Below are positions 54,699 through 63,404 of a DNA stretch of 64,000 nt, piece after piece. Source of the DNA: Puia dinghuensis. Lineage in GTDB: Bacteria; Bacteroidota; Bacteroidia; Chitinophagales; Chitinophagaceae. Both the position numbers and the translations under genes were made by a program. The notes below the pieces were generated by a model, which was given only the letters and a program-made list of their open reading frames with translations, did not search any database and was not told the DNA's origin. The DNA lies in contig JAMFSL010000209.1 in assembly GCA_026225275.1 (NCBI GenBank), positions 1 through 64,000 of the forward strand, written 5' to 3'. Every line of letters begins with the position of its first letter. Position 1 is the stretch's first letter.

Positions 54699-55976
54699 AT
54701 GAATCAATCCTATTGGAAAGAACAATTGAATAAATATCGGGCGCGCTCTTTATCTAGTGCGGAAGAAGAGTTGCTGTGGGACGCATTGGCCGATGCGACG
54801 AATGCCGAGGGGTGGAAGCAGATCATGGAGGAGATATTCATGGAGCAGACTCCGGAAGAAAAATATCAAATCAGTGATTGGGAACCTGTGCTTGAGGCGG
54901 TGTTTCAATCGGACAGAACGTTACCATCCACGGTAAAGCATCAAATACCGTCACTTTTGCGTTACGCTGTGGCTGCTGTCTTTTTTGCCTTGTTGGGAAC
55001 GGGAACCTGGTGGATGATAAACCGGCGAACAGCCAAAGCGCCTGAGATGGCGCAGCGCTCGAAATCTATTGATGTTTCTGCTCCTGCCACGAACCGGGCG
55101 ATGATTACGCTCGGCAATGGGCAGCAGGTTTATCTGGACAGTGCAATTAATGGCGCCCTGGCACAGCAAGGCAATGCTCAACTTGTGAAAGAGGCTAATG
55201 GTCGAGTGGCCTATAAAGTGGACAATGTAACTAGCCGGGAGTTGCTCTATAACACATTGACCAATCCACGCGGTAGCCGCGTGGTGACTCTCACGCTCAG
55301 CGATGGCACGAGAGTATGGCTTAATGCGGAGAGCTCCCTTCGCTATCCTGTAATATTCAGTGGGCAAGATCGGATAGTTGAAATAAGGGGAGAAGGGTAT
55401 TTCGAAGTAAAGAAAAAAGAGGATCAGCCTTTTATAGTCCATGTAGAGAATGGACCGAAAATTGAGGTTTTGGGCACGACCTTCAATGTAAATGCTTATC
55501 CCGACGAAATTAAAATTAAAACAACATTGCTGCAGGGGTCCGTCCGCGTAGCCTTAGCCACATCACCCAGTGTTGGTGTTAACCTCAATACTGATGATCT
55601 AAGTGTTGTTCTCAAACCCGGGCAGCAGGCCTGGCTTGCAAGCCAAAAGATCAGCGACGGCGCGGGAAGTACTAAGGGTGTCGGAAATAACGCTCACCAA
55701 TTGATTGTGCTGAACAAAGCTGACACTTCCGAGGTCCTGGCTTGGAAGAACGGGCTCTTTGCCTTCCACGATGCCGATTTGCCTTCCGTGATGCGTCAGT
55801 TAGCTCGCTGGTATAACATTGATGTGACTTATGAAGGCCTTATTCCGAAGGAGAAGTTTCAGTTCAACGGAAAAATGGGCAAAGACCTTTCGCTGGACAA
55901 TGTGCTCGATCTCTTGACCAATGCACAAGTGCATTTCCGGATCGAGGCGGGTAATAAATTAGTGATCAGGCCATGA
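54699..55976 (+). CDS. FecR-family anti-sigma factor
   Basis: 425 residues. Cytoplasmic N-terminus (1-85) to hold the sigma factor, membrane helix (about 87-107), FecR domain (about 190-290; NPRGSRVVTLTLSDGTRVWLN, RIVEIRGEGYFEV) and C-terminal DUF4974 (about 350-425; LPSVMRQLARWYNIDVTYEG), which contacts the STN domain of the receptor. ATG 54699 preferred over a GTG 13 codons upstream. Confidence 0.93.
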   Translation: MNQSYWKEQLNKYRARSLSSAEEELLWDALADATNAEGWKQIMEEIFMEQTPEEKYQISDWEPVLEAVFQSDRTLPSTVKHQIPSLLRYAVAAVFFALLGTGTWWMINRRTAKAPEMAQRSKSIDVSAPATNRAMITLGNGQQVYLDSAINGALAQQGNAQLVKEANGRVAYKVDNVTSRELLYNTLTNPRGSRVVTLTLSDGTRVWLNAESSLRYPVIFSGQDRIVEIRGEGYFEVKKKEDQPFIVHVENGPKIEVLGTTFNVNAYPDEIKIKTTLLQGSVRVALATSPSVGVNLNTDDLSVVLKPGQQAWLASQKISDGAGSTKGVGNNAHQLIVLNKADTSEVLAWKNGLFAFHDADLPSVMRQLARWYNIDVTYEGLIPKEKFQFNGKMGKDLSLDNVLDLLTNAQVHFRIEAGNKLVIRP

Positions 55977-56024
55977 TTCAATAGAAAAGAACCTTCCTAT
56001 CTAATTCCTATCTGATTTAACGAT

Positions 56025-56041
56025 TGTACATTTCATGTACA
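56025..56041. promoter_or_regulatory. Inverted repeat TGTACAT-TTC-ATGTACA
   Basis: Perfect 7-bp arms 48 bp after the fecR stop, in the 259-bp fecR-susC gap. Role unknown; possible operator or hairpin. Confidence 0.35.
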
Positions 56042-56127
56042 GCTCGGCCTCCGGCCGGCTTGGACTGCATGATATTGAGCCCATCTGCAATGATTAACAG
56101 AACGGGTAAAGGGTGAGCTTATAACAA

Positions 56128-56163
56128 AAAACCGGGTTCAGATTGGACACCTTTCCCGGTTTT
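56128..56163 (+). terminator. Terminator-like hairpin between fecR and susC
   Basis: AAAACCGGG (56128-56136) pairs with CCCGGTTTT (56155-56163), 18-nt loop. The T run is inside the stem, so termination may be partial. It separates the regulatory genes from the transport genes, which likely have their own sigma-dependent promoter. Confidence 0.5.
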
Positions 56164-56235
56164 AGTTCAGGTTAACCCTAACGAACAAGGTTTGCGCCAC
56201 TGCTTATTATTTTAACCCAAACACAATGCAAAAGT

Positions 56236-59200
56236 ATGCAAATTGACGCTCTTTGCAAACCCTCCTTCCATGCCCGGAAGCAAAGGTGGGAATGCGTAAC
56301 CAAAACGTTGTTAGTTATGAGGCTAACAGGCATCATTTTAATGGCTGGATTTTTACAGGTCAGCGCCCATGGCTCGGCACAAACCGTCACCTACCAGGGA
56401 GAGGCTGTGCCATTAACGCAAGTATTATCCGTTCTGGAGAAACAGACCGGCTACGTCTTCTTTTATAATAGCCGAGACCTGGAAGGGACTGTTCCGGTAA
56501 CAGTCAATCTGAAGAATGCGTCTTTAGAAGAAGCGTTAAAGGCTATACTTTCCGGACAGTCTCTAAAATTTGTCATTAAAGGCAATACTATTCTAATCAC
56601 CAGGCCTCAAACTACGGCACTTCAGTCCGTGGACTCTCTCCCACGTAAGTCCGCGGTTGATCTTCACGGGCGAGTCACAGATTCAGCGGGAGCGCCATTG
56701 TCCGGGGCATCAGTAAGCTTAAAAGGAATCAGGTACAACACCTCCACTGATAATAAAGGGAATTTTAGTTTTCCATCTGTACCACAAGGCCAGTATACCT
56801 TGATAGTGAGCTATATTGGCTATGCAAAAACGGAAAGTAAAATAGTTATAGATGGTAAAACATTGAATGTAACAATTGTTTTGCATACAGCATCATCTGC
56901 CCTTGACCAAATCCAGGTAATTGCCTATGGTACAGAATCCAAGCGCTTTAGTATTGGGTCTGTCACTACGGTTAACGCCGATATTATAGAAGAGCAGCCT
57001 GTAACCAATCCGATATTGGCATTGCAAGGGCAGGTCCCCGGGCTGGCTATTAATTCAACCAGTGGGGTGCCGGGGTCACAGGTATTAGCGCAAGTAAGAG
57101 GACAGAACACGCTGCTTCCAAACACAAGTCTTCCCAAAGGTTATGATCAACCTTTATTTATCATTGACGGCGTGCCTTTTGCTCCTCAGAATAATGTTGT
57201 CAGTCAGCTGTACAGTCTTGCCAATGCACTACCTTCCAGCGGCGGTATTAGCCAGGGTGGCGGCATAAGCCCTTTTAATAACATAGATCCCAATGATATA
57301 GAAAGTATCAGTGTCCTCAGGGATGCGGATGCTACTTCTATTTATGGCACGCAAGGCTCCAATGGCGTTATCATTATCACCACAAAAAAAGGGAAACCCG
57401 GTAAAACGACCTTTGACCTTAACCTTAATTCCGGTTTCAATTCGGATGCGCGGCCGGTACAGCTGTTGAATACGCAGCAATATCTAAAGTTAAGAGAAGA
57501 CTCATATGCTTCCGATGGGCTCACACCTACCAGCAATCCTAATGACGTTTTAGGTTATGCGCCTGATTTAACTATTTTTGATCAGGATAAGTATACAAAC
57601 TGGCAAAAAGTCATTTATGGAAAAACGTCTAATAATACGGATATTCACGCCAGCCTATCTGGAGGCAATGCTAATACGACGTTCATTGTTTCTCCCGGCT
57701 ATACCCGGTCAGATTATAGTTTCCCCGGTAGCTTTGCCGACCAAAGAATGACTTTGCATAGTGCTTTGCACAGTAACTCGGTCGATAAACGGTTTACAAT
57801 TGACCTGGTTAGCGACTATGGTTACGATCAGAATAATTCTCTGGGTTTTGGAGCTGGACTGGATATTTTATTACCCCCAAATTTACCTAATTTGTTAGAT
57901 CCGGCCGGTAACCTGGTCTGGACTTATCAAGGGGTTGACCTAAGTGGGTACCAATTCTATAGCTATTTAAAAGAGCCCACCGATCTGCAAAATTATAATT
58001 TAAATCTGTCGTTAAATCTTTCCTATAAAATTCTGGAAGGTTTAACGATTGGTGCTAATCTGGGTTATAGCCGTAACACCTCATCAGAACGCTCCGAAGA
58101 CCCCGCCTCCGCGCAAAGTCCATTGTATGCTGCCAATGCTAATGCGAGCTTTGCCGCTAACGTCTATCAGACTATCAATATTGAACCGCAGCTGAATTAT
58201 ACAAAATCAATTGGGAAAGGATCGCTGACCGCTTTATTGGGCTCTACTTATAAAAAGAACAGCAATAATTCAACTATTAATTACGGATATGGTTATACTA
58301 ATGACAATTTACTTGGATCAATTCTTGGCGCTGCCACGGTATATGATGCGGATAATTCAACCATTTATAGATATAGCGGTGCATTTGCGCGTCTTAAATA
58401 TATTTATGATCAAAAATATATCATTGAAGCAACTGGTAACAGGGATGGTTCCAGTAATTTTGGCCCCGGGCGTCAATTCGGTAATTTCGGTTCTGTAGGA
58501 GCGGGTTGGATATTTTCTGAAGAAAAGGCATTCAAAGATGCCATTCCTTTCTTAAGTTATGGTAAACTGTCCGGCAGCTATGGCACAACAGGGTCCGATG
58601 GTATTCAGGGTTATCAATATCAGGCATTGTATCAGCCTTTCTCCTCTTTTCCTGCATTCCAGGGCATAAAACAAAGCTACCCTTACAATCTTTACAATCC
58701 TGATTATAGCTGGGCAACAAAAAAATCATTGAACGTTGCATTGGATTTTGGTTTTTTCAATAATCGCATCTTGTTAAATGCAACCTATTACAGAGACCGC
58801 GAAGGCAACCAGTTAGTAGGCTATGAATTGCCAGTACAAACAGGTTTTTCATCCGTATTGGGAAACCTAAATGCAGATATCCAAAACAAGGGATATGAAT
58901 TTTCGGCAACTTCAACCAACATAAAAACCAAGAATTTCACCTGGACAACTAATTTTAATTTAACATTTAACCGGAATAAGCTGCTGGCATTCCCTAACCT
59001 GGCAACGTCTTCCTATGCCCAACAGTACGTAATAGGCCAACCTACTTCTATTATATTCGGTTATCGGTATAAAGATGTAAACCCTACCACCGGGTTGTTT
59101 GAGTTTTACGATAGAAATGGCGATGTTACTTCTAATCCCATTTCCGAAACCGCCGCACAAGGTGGCGATGAAGTGCCGATTGCCAACAGGGAAGTTAACT

Positions 59201-59688
59201 TTATGGGAGGATTTGGCAATAACCTCAGCTATAAACATTTCAGCCTTTATATTTTCTGCCAGTTTTCCAGTCAAAATGCCCCAAATTACCTCTCCGAAGT
59301 GTATACCATTAGTTCTTTAGGGTTCGTGAAAAATTATCCTACAGCAGTTCTGAATAATTACTGGAAAAACCCTGGCGATGACGCCCGGCTTCAGCGATTG
59401 CCTAGCAGTTTTTTCTCGGCGGCACTCACACCCGGATTGGATTTCGATCAATCCACCGGAGCTTATGGCAATGATACTTATCTGCGGGTGAAAACAGTAG
59501 CGTTATCTTATACTTTGCCAGATGCCTTTTTGAAAAAAGTTCATATTCGAGGCGGCAGCATTTATTTAAATGCACAGAACTTGCTGACGATCACTAATTA
59601 TAAGGTAGGTGACCCGGAATTACCCGGTAATTTTACCGTCTTCCCTGTGCAGCGCATTATCGCCTTTGGTTTACATCTCCATTTTTAA
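56236..59688 (+). CDS. SusC/RagA-family TonB-dependent outer-membrane transporter with STN domain
   Basis: 1150 residues: signal peptide (about 27-50), STN secretin/TonB signalling domain (about 55-120; LTQVLSVLEKQTGYVFFYN), carboxypeptidase-like regulatory domain (about 140-215; GRVTDSAGAPLSGASVSLKG), plug (about 225-395; QVIAYGTESKRFSIGSV; ISVLRDADATSIYGTQGSNG) and a 22-stranded barrel to the C-terminus ending in aromatic residue F. It imports an oligomer with the SusD partner; STN presence fits the upstream sigma/FecR pair. Confidence 0.95.
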   Translation: MQIDALCKPSFHARKQRWECVTKTLLVMRLTGIILMAGFLQVSAHGSAQTVTYQGEAVPLTQVLSVLEKQTGYVFFYNSRDLEGTVPVTVNLKNASLEEALKAILSGQSLKFVIKGNTILITRPQTTALQSVDSLPRKSAVDLHGRVTDSAGAPLSGASVSLKGIRYNTSTDNKGNFSFPSVPQGQYTLIVSYIGYAKTESKIVIDGKTLNVTIVLHTASSALDQIQVIAYGTESKRFSIGSVTTVNADIIEEQPVTNPILALQGQVPGLAINSTSGVPGSQVLAQVRGQNTLLPNTSLPKGYDQPLFIIDGVPFAPQNNVVSQLYSLANALPSSGGISQGGGISPFNNIDPNDIESISVLRDADATSIYGTQGSNGVIIITTKKGKPGKTTFDLNLNSGFNSDARPVQLLNTQQYLKLREDSYASDGLTPTSNPNDVLGYAPDLTIFDQDKYTNWQKVIYGKTSNNTDIHASLSGGNANTTFIVSPGYTRSDYSFPGSFADQRMTLHSALHSNSVDKRFTIDLVSDYGYDQNNSLGFGAGLDILLPPNLPNLLDPAGNLVWTYQGVDLSGYQFYSYLKEPTDLQNYNLNLSLNLSYKILEGLTIGANLGYSRNTSSERSEDPASAQSPLYAANANASFAANVYQTINIEPQLNYTKSIGKGSLTALLGSTYKKNSNNSTINYGYGYTNDNLLGSILGAATVYDADNSTIYRYSGAFARLKYIYDQKYIIEATGNRDGSSNFGPGRQFGNFGSVGAGWIFSEEKAFKDAIPFLSYGKLSGSYGTTGSDGIQGYQYQALYQPFSSFPAFQGIKQSYPYNLYNPDYSWATKKSLNVALDFGFFNNRILLNATYYRDREGNQLVGYELPVQTGFSSVLGNLNADIQNKGYEFSATSTNIKTKNFTWTTNFNLTFNRNKLLAFPNLATSSYAQQYVIGQPTSIIFGYRYKDVNPTTGLFEFYDRNGDVTSNPISETAAQGGDEVPIANREVNFMGGFGNNLSYKHFSLYIFCQFSSQNAPNYLSEVYTISSLGFVKNYPTAVLNNYWKNPGDDARLQRLPSSFFSAALTPGLDFDQSTGAYGNDTYLRVKTVALSYTLPDAFLKKVHIRGGSIYLNAQNLLTITNYKVGDPELPGNFTVFPVQRIIAFGLHLHF

Positions 59689-59700
59689 GCAATCATTATC

Positions 59701-61104
59701 ATGAAAATACTATCTTTTAATAAAAATAAAATACTGGCAAGTAGTTTGTTAATTGCCATCCTCACATTTTTTTCCTGCAAAAAGTTAATTCAAATACCCG
59801 CCAATCCGCCAGCTGCAATTACGCAGGCCGAGCAGTTCGCAGATAGTGCCACTACAATGTCTGCCGTAGCGGGTGTTTATACTTATGACAATCAGGGAGT
59901 AGCTTTTGCTTATAGTGATGCAAACCTTACGATAGCTACAGGATTATCCTCCGACGAGATATCTTACACGGGTAGTTCGGATCAGCAGCAATTCTACAGT
60001 TATACCTTAACCCCATTAAACGGCGAGGTCGCCTTGTTATGGGCATCACCTTATCAAGGATTATATGCGGTAAATGATATATTGAATGGCATAACCGGCA
60101 ATAATAATTTATCAGCTTCATTCATTAAACAAATTTCCGCGGAAATGAAGGTTGTTCGGGCACTTTATTATTTTAACATGGTCAATTTATTTGGTGGCGT
60201 GCCTTTGATTACCTCAACAGATTATAATACAACCGCTCATTTACCAAGGGCTTCCGATTCCGCAATCTATAGTCAGGTATACGCAGACCTAAACGATGCC
60301 ACCGGAAATTTACCGGCAAGTTACCCTTCGGCAGGCAGGGCGCGGCCGAATTTATACACTGCTCAAACACTATTGGCAAAAGTTAATCTATACCAGGGTA
60401 ACTGGCAGGCTGCCTATAACGAAGCTGATTCTGTTATTAACTCCGGTGCATACGTTTTAACGGATAGTTTGAATAATGTATTTTTAGACGGTAGTACCGA
60501 AGCAATTTGGCAAATACCGGCTGTACAATCATTCTTCGCTACAACGGAAGCCTACTCTTTTGTGCCGGATATCGGAGCTACGCCGGGTTATTTAGTAACT
60601 CCCTTTTTGTTAAATACTTTCGAGCCGGGAGATCGGCGGCTTCAGGACTGGGTGGGTACAACAGTGATCAACAACCAGAATTTTTATTATCCTTTCAAAT
60701 ATAAAAATGTGCTGGCAAGTAGCACTCCTGTGGAGGACTACATGATATTCAGGTTAGCCGAAGTATACCTGATCCGTGCCGAAGCTGCTGTAAAAATGCC
60801 CAATCCAAATTTAAGTAGCGCTTTAGCGGATGTTAATATTATTCGAAACAGGGCCGGATTACCGAACAGCACAGCTGATGGAACATCGCAAACTGCTGTA
60901 CTAGCCGCCGTACTTCATGAAAGGCAAACCGAAATGTGTTTTGAATGGGGAAGTCGTTGGTTTGATTTAAAAAGGACCGGAAACGCGGGGACGGTACTTA
61001 CTGCTGAAAAAGGCGGCTGGCAGCCCGATGCGGCACTGTATCCAATACCTCAAGCACAGCGGCAATTAAATAGCCTGCTTACACAAAACCCGGGATACAA
61101 TTAA
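59701..61104 (+). CDS. SusD/RagB-family surface lipoprotein
   Basis: 467 residues. Lipobox FFSC gives lipidated C26; the TPR-like helical fold of SusD is indicated by EMKVVRALYYFNMVNLFGGVPLI-type sequence, PRASDSAIYSQVYADLNDA, and the C-terminal AVLHERQTEMCFEWGSRWFDLKRTG. It caps the SusC channel and binds the substrate. 12 bp after susC. Confidence 0.95.
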   Translation: MKILSFNKNKILASSLLIAILTFFSCKKLIQIPANPPAAITQAEQFADSATTMSAVAGVYTYDNQGVAFAYSDANLTIATGLSSDEISYTGSSDQQQFYSYTLTPLNGEVALLWASPYQGLYAVNDILNGITGNNNLSASFIKQISAEMKVVRALYYFNMVNLFGGVPLITSTDYNTTAHLPRASDSAIYSQVYADLNDATGNLPASYPSAGRARPNLYTAQTLLAKVNLYQGNWQAAYNEADSVINSGAYVLTDSLNNVFLDGSTEAIWQIPAVQSFFATTEAYSFVPDIGATPGYLVTPFLLNTFEPGDRRLQDWVGTTVINNQNFYYPFKYKNVLASSTPVEDYMIFRLAEVYLIRAEAAVKMPNPNLSSALADVNIIRNRAGLPNSTADGTSQTAVLAAVLHERQTEMCFEWGSRWFDLKRTGNAGTVLTAEKGGWQPDAALYPIPQAQRQLNSLLTQNPGYN

Positions 61105-61152
61105 TAACCATAATCAGGATCAAGGAAGAATATTTAATAAAACAACCTACAA

Positions 61153-62295
61153 ATGAAAAGAATAATCTTGTGGACTTTAGCCTTTGTGCCAGTAACAGTA
61201 TTGGCGCAAAACAACGGTTTTACCTTAAAAATAAATATGATTAAATACAATGTGCCTGCCAAGGCGTATTTCTTTTATGCATTGGATGGTAAAACCATAA
61301 CCGATTCGGCATTAATTAATAATGGGATAGTACAATTCCAGGGGACAGTTCACGAGCCTACCATGGCATCATTGATTATTGATCCTCATGGAGTCGGTCG
61401 TAATAATTTACGGCCGACCAATATAGATGCTTTTAACTTTTTTATTGAAAATGGAAACATCGGTATTGTCGCAAAGGATTCTGTTAAATATGCAACTGTT
61501 ATCGGATCAAAAGTTAGTGATGACTATTTGGATTATAAAAAGCTTGTAGCAAGCGAATTCAAAATACAAAACGATGTGGTGGTAACCATGTGCAATGCAT
61601 CACCTGAAAAAAGAAAGGACACTGTATTCACGAATTATTTACAGGCTGAATATGGAAAAGCTGCCAACGACATAAAGGCCGCCGATGAAACATATATCAA
61701 AGCTAACCCTAACTCCTATGTAAGTGTATACTTAATGAACGCCGTCATTGGCAGTATAATGGATTTGAATAAGATAGAGCCGTTATTTAAGGGTTTATCA
61801 CCTGCTATGCAAAATACATTGGCAGGCAAGAAAATTGCTGAAATGATTGAATCCTCGCGCATGACCGCCATAGGCGCTATGGCACCAGTGTTTACTCAAA
61901 ATGACACTGCCGGCAAGCCTGTCAGGTTAACCGATTTCAGGGGAAAGTATGTATTGGTTGACTTTTGGGCCAGCTGGTGTGGCCCATGCCGTGCGGAAAA
62001 TCCTAATTATGTAAAAGCATATCAGCATTACAAAGATAGAGGGTTCACGATGTTGGGTATTTCATTAGATCGCGCGGGTGCAAAGGATGCCTGGCTGGCA
62101 GCCATAAAAAAGGATGGATTAGAGTGGACACAGCTATCGGACCTGCAATTTTGGGATAATGATGTAGCTAAATTATATGGTGTAAAAGCTATCCCACAAA
62201 ATTTCCTGATTGACCCAAATGGTAAAATAGTAGCCACAGATTTAAGGGGAATTGATCTGGAGAAAAGGTTAGAAGAGATATTTTCAAATAACTGA
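61153..62295 (+). CDS. TlpA-type thiol-disulfide oxidoreductase with DUF4369
   Basis: 380 residues: signal peptide (to LAQN, about 20), DUF4369 N-terminal beta domain (about 22-120), helical linker, and a thioredoxin-like/AhpC-TSA domain (about 235-380) with C276-G-P-C279 (WASWCGPC) and cis-proline region KAIPQNFLID. Periplasmic, reducing or isomerising disulfides. Such proteins frequently close SusCD loci; whether it acts on the ligand or on the transporter is unknown. Confidence 0.9.
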   Translation: MKRIILWTLAFVPVTVLAQNNGFTLKINMIKYNVPAKAYFFYALDGKTITDSALINNGIVQFQGTVHEPTMASLIIDPHGVGRNNLRPTNIDAFNFFIENGNIGIVAKDSVKYATVIGSKVSDDYLDYKKLVASEFKIQNDVVVTMCNASPEKRKDTVFTNYLQAEYGKAANDIKAADETYIKANPNSYVSVYLMNAVIGSIMDLNKIEPLFKGLSPAMQNTLAGKKIAEMIESSRMTAIGAMAPVFTQNDTAGKPVRLTDFRGKYVLVDFWASWCGPCRAENPNYVKAYQHYKDRGFTMLGISLDRAGAKDAWLAAIKKDGLEWTQLSDLQFWDNDVAKLYGVKAIPQNFLIDPNGKIVATDLRGIDLEKRLEEIFSNN

Positions 62296-62345
62296 TAGTC
62301 GGGGGATGGTTTGGTGGTAACAGTAACGGGCAATAAAAAAAGTCT

Positions 62346-62363
62346 TGTAATCAATTGATTAAC
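62346..62363. repeat. Right copy of the 18-bp repeat
   Basis: TGTAATCAATTGATTAAC, one base different from 51984-52001. It contains the palindrome AATCAATTGATT and lies 24 bp before a tRNA-like segment. Confidence 0.5.
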
Positions 62364-62386
62364 AAATATCTAGCTAACTGATCTTC

Positions 62387-62411
62387 TGCGCGGGCTGAGA
62401 TTCGAACTCAT
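62387..62411 (-). other. tRNA 3'-end-like segment (T arm and acceptor strand)
   Basis: Minus strand reads ATGAG-TTCGAAT-CTCAG, i.e. a 5-bp T stem (four pairs) with a standard 7-nt T loop, followed by the 7-nt CCCGCGC and an A at the discriminator position. No matching 5' acceptor (GCGCGGG) or anticodon arm is found; the sequence upstream is the 3' end of the araC gene. It is therefore at best a fragment, such as is left by integration into a tRNA gene, or a coincidence. Confidence 0.3.
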
Positions 62412-62436
62412 CTTGTATCGATGATTTGCCTCTCTA

Positions 62437-63246
62437 CTATAACCATTCGGTGGGTGCCTTGCCGAACTTCTTCTTAAAAGAATGCGAGAAATGAGAGAGA
62501 CTTTCAAACCCTAAATCAAGGTAGATGGCTGAGGCTTTCTTGTTCTTTTTTTCTATGAGACGCCGGGCCTCCGTCAGCCGTTTTTCCTGCAGCCATTGCC
62601 GGGGTGGCATGCTGAATTGTTTTTGGAAGTCACGCTTGAACCCCGCGAGACTTCTTCCTGTCAGCTGAGCAAACTTCTCAACAGGGACGTTAAAATAAAA
62701 ATTATTCAGCATGAACTTTTCCAGATCGATCTTATGAGGTTCGGAAAAGTCGAATAGAAATTCCCTCAGCCCGGGCATGCTATGCAGCAGTAACTGTACA
62801 GCCTCTTTTACTTTTATCATACCCATGGCCGTCGTTATCTTCTCTTCCGGATTTCGGACATAAGGGATTATGGATTGAAAAAAACCATGCAGAAAATCGT
62901 TTCCGGGAATAAGAACATTGAGAGGACCGGTGTATTTTTCCTTTATCTCTATTTGTTCCTCCAGGGCAATCTTCCTGAGCAGATCCTCTTGCAGGCAAAT
63001 AATAATAGTTTGATAATCTCCACCGTCCAAAGGAGTCTTCGTAATGTCCCCCAATTGATTTTTCCGTATCAGCAGCATCTCTCCCTGCTCCATCGAGACC
63101 CTCTGGCTGGGAGTTTCAAACAAAAAATTCCCTGACACCTGTAATATCAGGGTATTGTGTTCAAACAGGCATGATTTCTCCTTTCTTATAGCCGAGTAAT
63201 AAGAGAAAAAGATGACCCCCGGAATTATTTCAGTTGGATTCGTCAC
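62437..63246 (-). CDS. AraC-family transcriptional regulator
   Basis: 269 residues. N-terminal sensory domain (about 10-130; LILQVSGNFLFETPSQRVSMEQGEMLLI in part) and C-terminal AraC HTH (about 165-269; EKFAQLTGRSLAGFKRDFQKQF; YLDLGFESLSHFSHSFKKKFGKAP). Start is GTG at 63246; no ATG gives a better N-terminus. TACCTTTA on the minus strand (63251-63258) may be the -7 box. It lies 158 bp downstream of an aldo/keto reductase gene on the same strand and may regulate it. Confidence 0.85.
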   Translation of the reverse strand: MTNPTEIIPGVIFFSYYSAIRKEKSCLFEHNTLILQVSGNFLFETPSQRVSMEQGEMLLIRKNQLGDITKTPLDGGDYQTIIICLQEDLLRKIALEEQIEIKEKYTGPLNVLIPGNDFLHGFFQSIIPYVRNPEEKITTAMGMIKVKEAVQLLLHSMPGLREFLFDFSEPHKIDLEKFMLNNFYFNVPVEKFAQLTGRSLAGFKRDFQKQFSMPPRQWLQEKRLTEARRLIEKKNKKASAIYLDLGFESLSHFSHSFKKKFGKAPTEWL

Positions 63247-63265
63247 AACGTAAAGGTATTAAATA

Positions 63266-63305
63266 TGCGGAAATCGGGCCACTTTGCTCAAGCCCGATTT
63301 CCGCA
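63266..63305 (-). terminator. Strong 14-bp hairpin between aldo/keto reductase and araC
   Basis: TGCGGAAATCGGGC (63266-63279) pairs perfectly with GCCCGATTTCCGCA (63292-63305), 12-nt loop. On the minus strand it is followed by TATTTAAT, a weak U tract, so it can terminate the reductase message; it also lies directly upstream of the araC -7 box and could be an operator. Confidence 0.5.
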
Positions 63306-63404
63306 AACAAGGTTTCGCATGAACTTCGCCCTTGCCACTGGCAAGAACTCGTTCGCTCCTTTGCAGGAGCCTTCGGCCGAGCTTCACTCGTCTCTCGGTT
63401 GTGT

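Noticed and set aside
62387-62450. Complete tRNA gene
   Set aside because: Only T arm and 3' acceptor strand match; no paired 5' acceptor strand or anticodon arm with U33.
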